Origin: Niastella vici
GTDB lineage: Bacteria > Bacteroidota > Bacteroidia > Chitinophagales > Chitinophagaceae
DNA length: 64,000 nt
NCBI RefSeq assembly: GCF_002077945.1
Contig: NZ_LVYD01000048.1
Span: 1-64,000, forward strand
Direction: 5' to 3'
The position numbers and the translations under genes were made by a program. The notes below the pieces were generated by a model. It saw only the letters and a list, made by a program, of their open reading frames with translations. It searched no databases and was not told where the DNA came from. Position 1 is the first letter of the stretch. Each line of letters starts with the position of its first letter. Positions 32,718-43,658 of the stretch are shown here, piece after piece.

Positions 32718-35700
32718 TTAAAAAGTAATGTTTACACCCAGGATCAATGATTTTGGTAATGGCAATCCGCCATAATCGCCCGGTTCAAGGTATTGCGTGC
32801 TGCCACTGAGGTCGGTGTTGTTGGCATCGGGGTTTAAACCGCCTTTATATTTGTCGTGGCCAAAGAAATTTTCAGCAGTAATATATATACGGGCTGCCTG
32901 CATCACTTTCTTCGCTTTTATTACCCGGTTCAAATCATATCCTAACGTGATCATGCGAACGCGGATGTAATCGGAAGAATACAACCAGTCGGTATTGGCG
33001 ATCTGTCCGAAGGTAGAATAAGCCTTCCCTACCTTTCCGGCGCCGGGAACATCGGGTGAACGCCAGCGGTCACGGAAGAAGCCCAGCGCATTGTCAACCG
33101 TTCCCTGTCCGGTTCTTCCCAGGGCGCGGCCTAATAAAGAATAAATAGAACCACCGCGTTGTCCCTGTACCAGCACAGCAAGATCAAATCCTTTGTAGCG
33201 TACGGTATTGGTGATGCCATAAATATAATCGGGATTGGGATGGGCTACTATTTGCCGGTCATTCAGGTCAATGACGCCATCGCCACTGTAATCTTCATAT
33301 TTGGGATCGCCTACCGTTTCCGAACCATATAAGGCAACGCCCTTATTAATGTCATCCTGTGTAAGGATGCCAATTTGTTTTACAACAAACACACTGTACA
33401 TGGGCTCACCCACCCGCAAAATGGAGTGCTGCACATTGGTTCCATAGGCTGAAGGAATGATGGTTTGGTTTTGTCCCCCACTCAATGCCAGTACTTTATT
33501 GGTATTGTGGCTCAGGTTCAGGGAAGTTGTCCATTGTACCGGGCCTTTTACGAGGTTACGGCTGGTTATTTCCAGTTCCCAGCCTTTATTGCGGGTTTCC
33601 CCGGCATTAGCCAATAAGTTTGAGTAACCGGTTACCCACAGAATAGGCACATTTAATAACAGGCCAGTGTTGTGCTTGGTATAAATATCAAAAGAAGCAC
33701 TGAGCCGGTTCTTTAAAACAGTGATATCAATGCCCGCATCAAACGTTTCTGATTTTTCCCAGGTAAGATCGGGATTCACGGGGCCGGCAGGGGCCTGCCC
33801 GATCACCGATACCGTATTTAAGGAATAGTTATAGTTTTTGAGTAATGGTATAGTGGCATAATCGCCTATTGCATAATTACCAGCTTTACCCCAACTGCCC
33901 CGTACTTTCAGGTCATTGATAAAGGGTACTGCCTTCAGGAATTCTTCTTCAGATACCCGCCAGCCAACCGAGGCGCTGGGGAAATATCCCCATTTGCTAT
34001 TTTCACCAAACCGGCTCGATCCATCGCGGCGAATACTGGCACTCAACATGTATTTGCCATTATAGGAATACTGCACGCGGCCCAAATAAGAAAGCAGGAA
34101 ATTTTTGGTTTCCCTGGTTTCGCCTGTGACTCCATTTGCTCCACTTAGTGTAATAACGCCATCCGTTTTAAAGCCCCCATTGGAAGACAGCGTTTGGTTA
34201 TCGATCTTCTCCGAATTGTAAGTAAACCCAACTACAGCGGCAATGTCGTGCACCTCATTGATGGTCTTGTTATAAGAAAGCGTATTCTCATTTACAAAAT
34301 TCATCTTCTTAAAGCTGCTGAACGAGCCGCTGGTTTGCAAAGTGGTTTGTGCCAGGCGGGTGCTCTTGCTACTGGCGATCCTGTACGGCCGGTAACTTTT
34401 ACTATCGTTATCGGTATTATCGAGGTTGATCGTTGATTTAAACGATAATCCCGGAATGATCTGGTATTCACCAAACAGGGTAGTCAGTGTGCGGAACCGT
34501 TTTGTTTCGCCAATGACGTATTGCAATTTTGCAAACGGGCTGTTTGTCGAGGTGCTCCATGCATACTGATCGTTATTACCCACATTGGGATACAGGCCCA
34601 TGGTATCTTCCTGAACCGGGCTCATACTTAAGATCTGGTGAAAGATGTTATCCTTTCCTTCAACACCGGGATCATTCGTTATAGAATAGGTAGGCGAGAT
34701 ATTTAAACCGAACCGGAGCTTTTTATTGGCATTCACTTCCACATTGGCGCGGGCCGAATAGCTGGTATAATCAGTATATTTCACCATGCCTTCCTGCCGG
34801 GCCATGTTGCCTGAAATATAGTAACGCACCACATCGGTACCGCCACTGGCCGAAACCTGGTGGTTTTGCATTAACCCTTTGCGGAAGGTTTCATCCTGCC
34901 AGTCAATAAAGCGTAATCCGGGATGGCCGGGTTGCGTCCAGCGTTCATCCGTCATATAGGCCGTATTGTAAGCACCGGGAGCAACGCCCAGTACCTGGCG
35001 GCGGCGGTCGTTATTGTCGTTGGCCGTTGCGCCCTTGTTGCCATATTCAGCCACATACCGGGCGTTCACCATCTCGGTAAACCGGTCGATCCATTCGTCC
35101 CCTTTCAGCATGTCGAGTTTTTTGCTGCGCTCAACAAACCCCACATAGCTATTGAAGCCAATTTTTGTTTTGCCGCTTTTACCCCGTTTGGTGGTAATGA
35201 GCACCACGCCATTGGCGGCCCGGGAACCATAGATGGCAGCAGCTGCTGCATCTTTTAATACCTGTACGTCCTCAATGTCGTTTGGGTTCAGGTTATCGAG
35301 CGGGTTGCCATTGGCGTAATTACCGGCAGCATTGGTACCGGTGGGGGTTAAAGGAAAACCATCCACTACATACAAAGGTTCATTGCTGGCGCTGATAGAA
35401 CCGGTACCCCGCACCTGTATGCTGAACCCTTTACCCAATGCACCGCTGGTTTGTTTTACCGTTACGCCCGCCATTTGCCCCACCAGCGCCTGGTCAACCC
35501 GGGTTACCGGGCGCTCATCGAGCCGGCTGGCATCAAAAGATGCCTGGGCTGCCGTTACATTGCGTTTCTTTTGCGTACCATACCCGATGACCACCACATC
35601 TTCGAGCGTATTTTTTTCACCGGCGAGGCTTATATTAATAATGGTTAACCCATTAAGCGGTACTTCCTTGCGGGTAAATCCAACCGAAGTAATGACAAGG

Positions 35701-35939
35701 GTTTCCCTGCCGGTAGTTACGGGAATGGTAAATGTACCATCCTCTTTGGCGATGGTTCGCTTATCTGTTCCCTTTACCTGAATGGTAGCGCCGGGAATGC
35801 CCGTACCTGTTTCGTCGGTAATTTTTCCGGTAACAGTGCCGTTGCCGGTTGTGTTCTGTGAGTTGGCATGAAATGCTGTAAACAGTAGAAAGACCGGTAA
35901 TAGCCAAACACCTTTTGGTAGAAGTTGTTGAACGCTCAT
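32718..35939 (-). CDS. SusC-like TonB-dependent transporter (pectin locus)
   Basis: 1073 residues with signal peptide MSVQQLLPKGVWLLPVFLLF. A carboxypeptidase-D-like domain (VTGKITDETGTGIPGATIQV) precedes the plug, with VIGYGTQKKRNVTAAQASFD, SIQVRGTGSISASNEPLYVV and DAAAAAIYGSRAANGVVLIT. The barrel ends LPKSLILGVNITF. It lacks an STN domain, so control is not by a FecR-type relay in cis. First gene of the minus-strand pectin locus. The divergent FAS1 gene begins 676 bp away. Confidence 0.95.
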   Translation of the reverse strand: MSVQQLLPKGVWLLPVFLLFTAFHANSQNTTGNGTVTGKITDETGTGIPGATIQVKGTDKRTIAKEDGTFTIPVTTGRETLVITSVGFTRKEVPLNGLTIINISLAGEKNTLEDVVVIGYGTQKKRNVTAAQASFDASRLDERPVTRVDQALVGQMAGVTVKQTSGALGKGFSIQVRGTGSISASNEPLYVVDGFPLTPTGTNAAGNYANGNPLDNLNPNDIEDVQVLKDAAAAAIYGSRAANGVVLITTKRGKSGKTKIGFNSYVGFVERSKKLDMLKGDEWIDRFTEMVNARYVAEYGNKGATANDNNDRRRQVLGVAPGAYNTAYMTDERWTQPGHPGLRFIDWQDETFRKGLMQNHQVSASGGTDVVRYYISGNMARQEGMVKYTDYTSYSARANVEVNANKKLRFGLNISPTYSITNDPGVEGKDNIFHQILSMSPVQEDTMGLYPNVGNNDQYAWSTSTNSPFAKLQYVIGETKRFRTLTTLFGEYQIIPGLSFKSTINLDNTDNDSKSYRPYRIASSKSTRLAQTTLQTSGSFSSFKKMNFVNENTLSYNKTINEVHDIAAVVGFTYNSEKIDNQTLSSNGGFKTDGVITLSGANGVTGETRETKNFLLSYLGRVQYSYNGKYMLSASIRRDGSSRFGENSKWGYFPSASVGWRVSEEEFLKAVPFINDLKVRGSWGKAGNYAIGDYATIPLLKNYNYSLNTVSVIGQAPAGPVNPDLTWEKSETFDAGIDITVLKNRLSASFDIYTKHNTGLLLNVPILWVTGYSNLLANAGETRNKGWELEITSRNLVKGPVQWTTSLNLSHNTNKVLALSGGQNQTIIPSAYGTNVQHSILRVGEPMYSVFVVKQIGILTQDDINKGVALYGSETVGDPKYEDYSGDGVIDLNDRQIVAHPNPDYIYGITNTVRYKGFDLAVLVQGQRGGSIYSLLGRALGRTGQGTVDNALGFFRDRWRSPDVPGAGKVGKAYSTFGQIANTDWLYSSDYIRVRMITLGYDLNRVIKAKKVMQAARIYITAENFFGHDKYKGGLNPDANNTDLSGSTQYLEPGDYGGLPLPKSLILGVNITF

Positions 35940-36615
35940 ATGCGCACTATTTTAATAGTTTACAATCGTCTGATGCTGCTAAAATTAGGATCACGCTATT
36001 CAACGTTCATCCTGTTCCATCCTGTCTAAATGGAATTAGCAACAGTAAATAACATAGCAGTACGCAATATTTAATCTGTCTTTAATTTTCAAAGAGAATA
36101 AGAAAGGACAGTAACAGCTCATTCATTTGTTACTGGTGCTTATGGTGGCAGAGATGTGGTATGCTACAAATTTTCAGTTCCGTGGAAGAATGTACCGGCA
36201 GGGTAAAAAGTTAGACAGGAAAATACAATCAACTGCTGCTCACCGCTTTTAAGAAATATTTTCACTAATTTAAACGTCAGAAAGACATTTCCGGGAACGA
36301 TTGCGTAAATCCCGTATACCATACCGGGATGCTTCAGGACAGTTAAACACCCTGAAATTTTAATTTTATATCAAGTATCCTCTAAAGCTAAACAACCAAA
36401 ACGAAACTGACTTGCCATGCTGCACTTTACTATTGCAGCTATTACGCTCCCCGTAATAGCTCCCTTATACAATTTTCCTTCATTTTCCATACTATTTCAT
36501 TTTACAGCATTCCACCAGAAATTAAAACAATCGCTCTTTAACCCCTAGCGGGCATACTACGCTATTCGTTTGCATCTGGCTCCCTAATAAGAATAAGACT
36601 AAACAATCACTTGCC
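35940..36615. promoter_or_regulatory. 676-bp divergent promoter region
   Basis: Lies between the pectin-locus SusC gene (minus) and the FAS1 gene (plus). No gene is seen. On the plus side TTCGTTTGCATCTG at 36565-36578 has a Bacteroidota -33-like TTTG and is identical to the sequence upstream of the T9SS gene (15496-15509). No regulator gene lies nearby and no clear operator was found. Confidence 0.45.
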
Positions 36616-38826
36616 ATGCGTACATCGTTACAAGCATTTTTTTTATTGGCTACTTCCTGTTTATTATTGGTCAATTGCCGTAAAAAGCAATGGGATGACT
36701 ATTATGGCCGGCCTGCCGGGCTGGAGTCGCCCATTTACCAGGTATTACAAAGCAAAGGTGGTTTTACCTCCCTGCTCGCCTGTATTGACAAGGCTGGTTA
36801 TAAAGATATCCTCAGCTCTGCAGGTTACTGGACCCTGTTTGCGCCTACTGATGAAGCTTTCAACCAGTATTTTAAAGACCACAACATCAGCAGTGTTGAA
36901 TCGATAGACGTGGAAACAGCTACGAAGATCGTTCGTTATTGTCTGGTATACAATTCATTCAATACCGACCGCCTCGATGACTACCAGAGTACCACCGGCT
37001 GGCAGGCAGATCAGGCCTTCAAACGCAGGACCACGTATTATGATCTGTTCGACACAGCCATGATAAATGGGCAGGTGCTTCATACCATAGCCTCGAACCG
37101 GAATGGAAGCATTTATTCTACTTCGGATAATAACAATAAATATATTCCATACTTTACCAATCCCTTTTTTACTACAGCAAAGCTCACGGCCGCTGATTAC
37201 AATTATTTTTATCCCGGCTCTTCTTTCACGGGCCTCAATATTCTCGATGCAAAGATCACGGAGTCGAACGTTGCTGCCGAAAACGGGAACATCCATATTA
37301 TAGATAAAGTATTATCTCCCTTACAGAATATTGAGAAATACCTGGCCTCCAAACCTGAATACAGCCTGTTCAACAGTTTGTTCCAGCGTTTTATGGTGGC
37401 TTATATTGAGAACGTGGATGCCACCCACAAGTACCAGGTATTGAATAACAGCAGCGACAAGGTGTACGTGAAATTTTATAAAGACGGGCTTGCCTTTTCC
37501 CTGAACAATGAAAATTATCTGAAACTCCAGGACAATGACGGGCAAATGAATGGCTACACCCTGTTTGCGCCTACCAACGACGTACTGGAGCCTTATTTGA
37601 AAAACGTGGTGCTTGAACATTACAATAACGACCTCAACAACCTGAGCAAGCTGCCCCTTCAAACACTGTTCGACTTCCTGAACGCGCACATGTGGCAGTC
37701 GCCGGTATGGCCAACCAAATTTGCCACCACCGGTAATTACCTGGGCGAAGAGGCCCGCTTTAATGCGGCCACCGATATCGTAGATAAAAAGATCCTGAGC
37801 AATGGCTTTTTTTATGGGGCAAAAAAAGTGCAGGAATCGAACCTGTTCTTCACCGTATATGCCCGCCCCTACCTCGATCCGCAATATACCCTTATGACGC
37901 GGTTGCTGAACGCAGATCTAAAATCGGTGATCACCAACCCCAACTTTAACTACACCATCCTGATGATGAGTGATGACCAGATCCATGCATTGGGTTTCGA
38001 TTGGGACGGCAACAGAAGCGCCTGGATAAATACCGATCCCAACGCCCTTGGCGCCGGCGATCCCAAGGGTACCACAGCCCGGTTGATCAATTTGAGCGTT
38101 ATTTCAACGCCCAAAAACCAATTGAACAACCTGACGGGTGATGGCATCATTGAAACCATGGGTGGTGAAATGATCAAATGGTCGAATGGCAAATTTTATG
38201 CAGCCGGTAATATCGACAAAGGCAATGTAGTAAATGTAGTGGCTTCAAAAGCCATGAAAAACGGCATGGTGTATTATACAGATGGACTGTTGTTGTTTTC
38301 CCCCACTACCATTGGCAAACGGCTCGAAGCCCTGGCGCCTTCTTCTTCTTCCCCCTACTATAATTTCGTGCAGTACCTGATAAAATCAAAATTATATACC
38401 GCCGCTACCGGCGCCATCAGTGGTGTTCCGCTGGGCTTTTTTGGAACCATCCTGATCCCTGATAATGCGGCGATCGTGCAGGCGGTTAATGATGGTCTTT
38501 TGCCGGGTACAGGTACGGCGCCAAACAAAGTGCCCAATTTTGCGCCCACCGCCACGCAGGAAATTGAACAGGTAAGCAGCTTCATTCAGTTCCACATTAT
38601 GAAGAAATCGGTTATCAACGACGAAAAAACAAAAGACGGTATTGAAACTAATTACAGGAACCTGAACGATCAGGTGGGCCTTATAACAGTGACCAACGAC
38701 CCCGGTGTGCTAACCTTTACAGACCCATGGGGCCGTACAGCGGGCATTAATGCCGCCAGCAGTAATGTACTGGCCGACCGCATCGTCATTCATTCGATCA
38801 ACAAATACCTGAAACCCAACTATTGA
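36616..38826 (+). CDS. FAS1 (fasciclin) lipoprotein, multiple domains
   Basis: 736 residues, lipoprotein signal with lipobox LLLVNC. Fasciclin motifs occur in at least two clear domains: YWTLFAPTDEAFNQYFKDHN with NGNIHIIDKVLSP, and YTLFAPTNDVLEPYLKNVVL with GFFYGAKKVQESN. A further pair covers about 440-730 (ILMMSDDQIHALGF, QFHIMKKSVIND, DRIVIHSINKYLKP). FAS1 domains mediate adhesion or ligand binding at the cell surface. It is first in a row with a SusC/SusD pair 20 bp downstream, so it is probably an outer-surface partner of that transporter. Confidence 0.87.
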   Translation: MRTSLQAFFLLATSCLLLVNCRKKQWDDYYGRPAGLESPIYQVLQSKGGFTSLLACIDKAGYKDILSSAGYWTLFAPTDEAFNQYFKDHNISSVESIDVETATKIVRYCLVYNSFNTDRLDDYQSTTGWQADQAFKRRTTYYDLFDTAMINGQVLHTIASNRNGSIYSTSDNNNKYIPYFTNPFFTTAKLTAADYNYFYPGSSFTGLNILDAKITESNVAAENGNIHIIDKVLSPLQNIEKYLASKPEYSLFNSLFQRFMVAYIENVDATHKYQVLNNSSDKVYVKFYKDGLAFSLNNENYLKLQDNDGQMNGYTLFAPTNDVLEPYLKNVVLEHYNNDLNNLSKLPLQTLFDFLNAHMWQSPVWPTKFATTGNYLGEEARFNAATDIVDKKILSNGFFYGAKKVQESNLFFTVYARPYLDPQYTLMTRLLNADLKSVITNPNFNYTILMMSDDQIHALGFDWDGNRSAWINTDPNALGAGDPKGTTARLINLSVISTPKNQLNNLTGDGIIETMGGEMIKWSNGKFYAAGNIDKGNVVNVVASKAMKNGMVYYTDGLLLFSPTTIGKRLEALAPSSSSPYYNFVQYLIKSKLYTAATGAISGVPLGFFGTILIPDNAAIVQAVNDGLLPGTGTAPNKVPNFAPTATQEIEQVSSFIQFHIMKKSVINDEKTKDGIETNYRNLNDQVGLITVTNDPGVLTFTDPWGRTAGINAASSNVLADRIVIHSINKYLKPNY

Positions 38827-38846
38827 TCATTTCGCAAAACTGACAT

Positions 38847-41800
38847 ATGAAAAAACTGTTTTCCCCTGGTTCACTGCTTATCCTGCTACTGGCGGCACTG
38901 GTGCCCTTCAGCAACCTGCAGGCCCAAACCCAGCCTACGATCGTTCGCGGTAAGATCATCAGCAGCCGCGACAAAAAGCCCATTCATGGCGCGTCAGTAA
39001 CCGAAATCGATAACGACGAGCGTATTATCCGTGGGGTGAGTACCGATATAGATGGCAATTTCGCGTTGAAGATGTCGAACCCGAAGAACAAGATCTCGAT
39101 CTCTTATATAGGCTTTAAATCCATTGTACAAAGCCCTGATGGTAAAACCAGCATCACTGTATCACTGGTTCCCGCCAATTCAGACATGGATGAGATCATT
39201 GTGGTGGCCGATAAAAAAAGCGACAATGGTATGATGCCCGTCTCTGAACGGGACCGCACATTCGCCGCTGCTACTATCAGTGCCAAAGAAATGGAAGAAA
39301 TGCAGGCCACCTCTATTGACCAGGCCCTGCAGGGCCGGTTGCCAGGTCTTGATATCACCGCCAGCTCGGGCGACCCGGGTGCAGCCATGAGCATCAAGAT
39401 CCGCGGTACCTCCTCTATCAACTCTTCAGACAACCCGCTGATCGTTGTAGACGGAATGCCTTATGAAACCGAGATCCCTTCCGATTTTAACTTTGGTACG
39501 GCCGATGAACAGGGCTATGCCGCCTTATTGAACATTTCCCCTTCCGATATAAAAGACATCACCGTGCTGAAAGACGCCGCTGCCACCGCAGTATGGGGCG
39601 CCCGCGCAGCCGGTGGCGTACTGATCATTACTACCAAACGGGGAAAGATGGGTAAGCCCGCATTAACCTATACGTTCAAGTCTTCCATTACCAAAGCCCC
39701 CGATGCCATCCCCATGCTCAACGGCGATCAGTATTCAATGCTGATCCCCGAGTTGGTGATGAACAAGAACGGACAGCCACTCAATACCCAGCTGTATAAA
39801 GAATTCCAGTACGATCCCAATGATCCTTACTATTATTACAACTATAGCAACAATACCGACTGGGTACGCGCCATCAGGCAAACAGGGTATATTCAGGACC
39901 ACAACTTATCGATGAGCGGCGGTGGCAGGAAAGCCCGCTATTTCACCTCGCTCGATTACACAAAACAAATTGGTACTACCCTCGGCAACGATCTCAGCCG
40001 TATCAATACCCGTATCAACCTCGATTACACCGTATCGGCCCGCATCCGTTTCAGGACCGATCTCTCGTATTCGCACTCGCTCAACAACCGCAACTATGCC
40101 GATAACCTGCTGGAGGTAGCTTATAAAAAAATGCCTAACATGAGCATTTACGAATACGATGAGTACGGAAACAAAACACCCAACTTCTTTTCGCCGGCCC
40201 AAAACGTACAGGGACAATACGGCGGTATAAACAGCAGCAATAAACTCACCGGCACCGTTAACCCCGTTGCCATGGCAACAGCGGCCTACCGCCGGATACT
40301 CAGCGAACGGGTGATACCGCATTTTCAGTTGCAATATGATCTTAAACCCAGTGTGCTGCAAGCCATCTTCGATATTCAGTTCGATATCAACAATACCAAG
40401 AATAAATCCTTCCTGCCACAGATCGCTACCGGCCGGCCCTGGACCGAAACCGTCGTGAACCGCGTGTATGATGGCGATGCAGACGCCTTCAGCGTACAAT
40501 CGAAAACCAGTTTGACCTATACGCCGCACCTGAAAGAAAATCATAAGCTGATCTTCTTCTCTACATTTCTCACCAGCGATTACAAATATGTATCGCACCA
40601 GGCGCAAACGTCGAATACGGCATCAACCGATCTGCAGGACCCCTCGGTTCCTTCCCGTACCGCCAATACCGACCTGAACCTGACCGCCACCCAGATACAG
40701 AGCCGCTCCATTGGTGCGCTGGTGAACGGCCAGTATGCATTTAAAGACAGGTACATTTTCAACGCCGCCTTGCGCATGGATGGCAACTCAAAATTCGGTC
40801 CCGCCCACCGGTATGGGTTCTTCCCGTCAGTATCGGCCCGCTGGCGCCTGTCGGATGAATGGTTTATGCGCCCCTTACAGAAATGGGTGAACGACCTCAG
40901 CATACGCGGTAGTTATGGCCACTCAGGACGGGAACCTAAAAATGACTACACCTTTTACAACACCTATAATACATTTGCTTATACCTACCTTGGTCAATCG
41001 GCTATTTACCCGGCCACCATGCAGTTGAACAACCTTACCTGGGAAGTAAATAAAGGAGCGAACCTGGGTTTCAACCTCATTATGCTGAACCGGCGCATCA
41101 ACCTCGATGTTGACCTGTACCGCAACCGCATTGACAAAATGTTCTTCAGCGGTTTACAGATCTCTTCGTTTAGCGGTTTCGATAAAGTGGATATGAACGT
41201 GGGCACCATGGACAACCAGGGCTGGGAGGTGAATTTAAATACCGTGCTGGTAAGAAAGAAGGATTACTCAATTGAATTCAACTTCAATATTGCCCATAAT
41301 GATAACATCATTCGCCAGATCTCGGAATATTATCCCCGTGAAAAAGGGAATATAGAAGCCAACGGCCAGTACAAATCCCTGTTACAGGTGAACAACCCCT
41401 TTGGTTCTTTCTATGGTTTCAGGTATAAAGGCGTATATGCCGACAAAAACGCCACCATGGCCCGGGATGCCAAAGGACAACCGATAGTAGGACCTAACGG
41501 ACAGCAAATTTACATGCGCTTTAATTATCCCAATGTTGATTATATGTTCCAGCCGGGTGATGCCATTTATGAAGACATCAACCATGATGGCAACATCAAC
41601 TATATGGATGTGGTTTACCTGGGAAATGGCAACCCCAAATTAACCGGTGGCTTTGGACCAACCCTCTCCTGGAAAAACCAGCTGCGGGTAACCGTCTTCT
41701 TTAACTACCGCCTGGGCCAGGACATTATCAACGGCACAAAAATGAGCACCACTGCCATGTACAACTTCGATAACCAAAGTACAGCGGTATTAAGAAGATG

Positions 41801-42134
41801 GCGGAAAGAAGGCGATATCACAGATATGCCAAGAGCCGTATATGGAACCGGTTATAACTGGCTGGGTAGCGACCGGTATGTGGAAGACGGATCGTTCATG
41901 CGGTTACGTTCGGCCACCATCAGGTACAACTTCACGCAGAAGGCGCTGAGCAGGTTCAAGCTGGGAACATTAAGCGCTTATATCACTGCCGAAAACCTAT
42001 TGACCCTTACCCGATATACCGGCCAGGACCCCGAAGTGTCGGCAAGAGGCAGCGATCCTTTCCGGGTAGCCATGGACTATTCCATGACACCGCCTTCAAA
42101 AACATTTACCATCGGCTTAAGCACAACATTCTAA
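38847..42134 (+). CDS. SusC-like TonB-dependent transporter (FAS1 locus, first)
   Basis: 1095 residues with signal peptide and a carboxypeptidase-D-like domain (VRGKIISSRDKKPIHGASV). The plug shows DITASSGDPGAAMSIKIRGT, NPLIVVDGMPYETE and AAGGVLIITTKRGKMG. A leading strand DEIIVVADKKSDNG replaces the usual VIGYG motif. The barrel ends KTFTIGLSTTF. No STN domain. It is followed 20 bp later by its SusD. Its substrate is unknown because no enzyme is nearby. Confidence 0.93.
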   Translation: MKKLFSPGSLLILLLAALVPFSNLQAQTQPTIVRGKIISSRDKKPIHGASVTEIDNDERIIRGVSTDIDGNFALKMSNPKNKISISYIGFKSIVQSPDGKTSITVSLVPANSDMDEIIVVADKKSDNGMMPVSERDRTFAAATISAKEMEEMQATSIDQALQGRLPGLDITASSGDPGAAMSIKIRGTSSINSSDNPLIVVDGMPYETEIPSDFNFGTADEQGYAALLNISPSDIKDITVLKDAAATAVWGARAAGGVLIITTKRGKMGKPALTYTFKSSITKAPDAIPMLNGDQYSMLIPELVMNKNGQPLNTQLYKEFQYDPNDPYYYYNYSNNTDWVRAIRQTGYIQDHNLSMSGGGRKARYFTSLDYTKQIGTTLGNDLSRINTRINLDYTVSARIRFRTDLSYSHSLNNRNYADNLLEVAYKKMPNMSIYEYDEYGNKTPNFFSPAQNVQGQYGGINSSNKLTGTVNPVAMATAAYRRILSERVIPHFQLQYDLKPSVLQAIFDIQFDINNTKNKSFLPQIATGRPWTETVVNRVYDGDADAFSVQSKTSLTYTPHLKENHKLIFFSTFLTSDYKYVSHQAQTSNTASTDLQDPSVPSRTANTDLNLTATQIQSRSIGALVNGQYAFKDRYIFNAALRMDGNSKFGPAHRYGFFPSVSARWRLSDEWFMRPLQKWVNDLSIRGSYGHSGREPKNDYTFYNTYNTFAYTYLGQSAIYPATMQLNNLTWEVNKGANLGFNLIMLNRRINLDVDLYRNRIDKMFFSGLQISSFSGFDKVDMNVGTMDNQGWEVNLNTVLVRKKDYSIEFNFNIAHNDNIIRQISEYYPREKGNIEANGQYKSLLQVNNPFGSFYGFRYKGVYADKNATMARDAKGQPIVGPNGQQIYMRFNYPNVDYMFQPGDAIYEDINHDGNINYMDVVYLGNGNPKLTGGFGPTLSWKNQLRVTVFFNYRLGQDIINGTKMSTTAMYNFDNQSTAVLRRWRKEGDITDMPRAVYGTGYNWLGSDRYVEDGSFMRLRSATIRYNFTQKALSRFKLGTLSAYITAENLLTLTRYTGQDPEVSARGSDPFRVAMDYSMTPPSKTFTIGLSTTF

Positions 42135-42154
42135 AATCAACGAACGCTACTATC

Positions 42155-43636
42155 ATGTATAGGAAATTTTATATCGCCCTATTTTTAATGTTGCTGGCTA
42201 CAGGCGCCGGCTCCTGTAAGAAATGGCTCAACCTGAAACCGGCAGACGGTATTGTAAGCGATGAATTCTGGAAAACGAAGGAGCAACTGGCTGCAGCGGT
42301 AAATGGCATTTATGCTTCCCTGCTAGGCAACCCCGCCGGCGTTAGCGACCGCACCATTGGCGAATACCTGTTCATGTGGGGCGAACTGCGGGCCGATATG
42401 GTAATACCCTCCAGTGGCGCAAGTAACAACGACATCGACATCTATAACGTCAATTTGCTGTCGACCAATACTATCGTGAACTGGCGCGCTGTATACCGTA
42501 CAATTAACTATTGTAATACTGTGATCACGCTGGGGCCCGGTGTAATGAAACAGGATAACACCCTGAGTGAACAGCAGCTGAATGCCTATTTGGCCGAAGC
42601 CCGTACCATTCGCGCCCTGATGTATTTTTACCTGGTGCGCAGTTTTGGCGATGTGCCGCTCAAGCTTAGCGCCACCACCAGCGATGACCAGCTGGAACAA
42701 TTACCCAAAAGCAAACAGGCAGAGGTGCTTGACCAGATCGTCAGCGACCTTAAAGAAGCGGAACCGGTAGCCGTTACCACCTATGGCAATAAAGATTTTG
42801 ATAAAGGCCGCGTAACCAAATACACCGTTTATGCCCTCATGGCCGATGTGTATTTGTGGATGGACAAATACAATGACTGTATTACAGCCTGCGACAAAGT
42901 GATCAATTCAGGAAAATTCGGTTTGATCACCAGTAGAAGCTTTTTCTATCAGATATTCGGTGCAGGCAATTCAAATGAATCCATCTTCGAGTTCCAGTAT
43001 AGCAAAGAAGCCCTGAACCCCTTCTACCCCCTATTCTTAACCAATAAAAGAAGGTACCAGGCAGCTGATGCGGTAATGGAAGACATTTATACGGTTGATT
43101 ATTCGAATGCAGACAGCATCGATTACCGGGCAGATAATGCTTCGGTGCAAAGCAGCAATAACGCCATTATAAAATTTATCTGGGACGCATCGGCCGATAA
43201 TTCCTATAACCACTGGATCGTTTACCGCTATGCCGATATCCTGCTGATGAAAGCAGAAGCGTTGAATCAAATTGGCCAGGGGCCCGAAGCAGTAAAGATC
43301 GTATACGCCATCAGGCAACGCGGTCATGCCCTGGCAGCAACAGACCACCAGCCCGACGCTAATAGCGTAGACCAGGTTACCGATTTTATTCTGGAAGAAC
43401 GGGCGCGGGAATTTGCGTTTGAAGGTAAACGCTGGTACGACCTGTTGCGCAATGCCAAAAGGAATAATTATGAACGGCTCGATATTTTACTGCAGATGGT
43501 GACCACTGCCGCCCCGCCCGAACGGCAACAAAGTGCCCTGAACAAATACAAAGACTTTAACAGCCATTATTTCCCGATATATTACTATGAGCTGAATACC
43601 GACAAGAATCTTGAACAAAACCCATTTTATCAGTAA
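42155..43636 (+). CDS. SusD-like lipoprotein (FAS1 locus, first)
   Basis: 493 residues. Lipobox LLATGAGSC. SusD motifs: DEFWKTKEQLAAAVNGIYAS, RTIRALMYFYLVRSFGDVPL, GRVTKYTVYALMADVYLWM and ILEERAREFAFEGKRWYDLL. The C-terminus is NLEQNPFYQ. It belongs with the SusC just upstream. The following FAS1 gene begins 22 bp after its stop. Confidence 0.93.
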   Translation: MYRKFYIALFLMLLATGAGSCKKWLNLKPADGIVSDEFWKTKEQLAAAVNGIYASLLGNPAGVSDRTIGEYLFMWGELRADMVIPSSGASNNDIDIYNVNLLSTNTIVNWRAVYRTINYCNTVITLGPGVMKQDNTLSEQQLNAYLAEARTIRALMYFYLVRSFGDVPLKLSATTSDDQLEQLPKSKQAEVLDQIVSDLKEAEPVAVTTYGNKDFDKGRVTKYTVYALMADVYLWMDKYNDCITACDKVINSGKFGLITSRSFFYQIFGAGNSNESIFEFQYSKEALNPFYPLFLTNKRRYQAADAVMEDIYTVDYSNADSIDYRADNASVQSSNNAIIKFIWDASADNSYNHWIVYRYADILLMKAEALNQIGQGPEAVKIVYAIRQRGHALAATDHQPDANSVDQVTDFILEERAREFAFEGKRWYDLLRNAKRNNYERLDILLQMVTTAAPPERQQSALNKYKDFNSHYFPIYYYELNTDKNLEQNPFYQ

Positions 43637-43658
43637 GCTCTTTTTAAATCTTGCTTAT

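Noticed and set aside
39906-40607. 233-codon minus-strand frame inside the first FAS1-locus SusC gene
   Set aside because: It is fully antisense to a well-supported transporter gene and has no recognisable domain. Long antisense frames are common in these GC-moderate susC genes.
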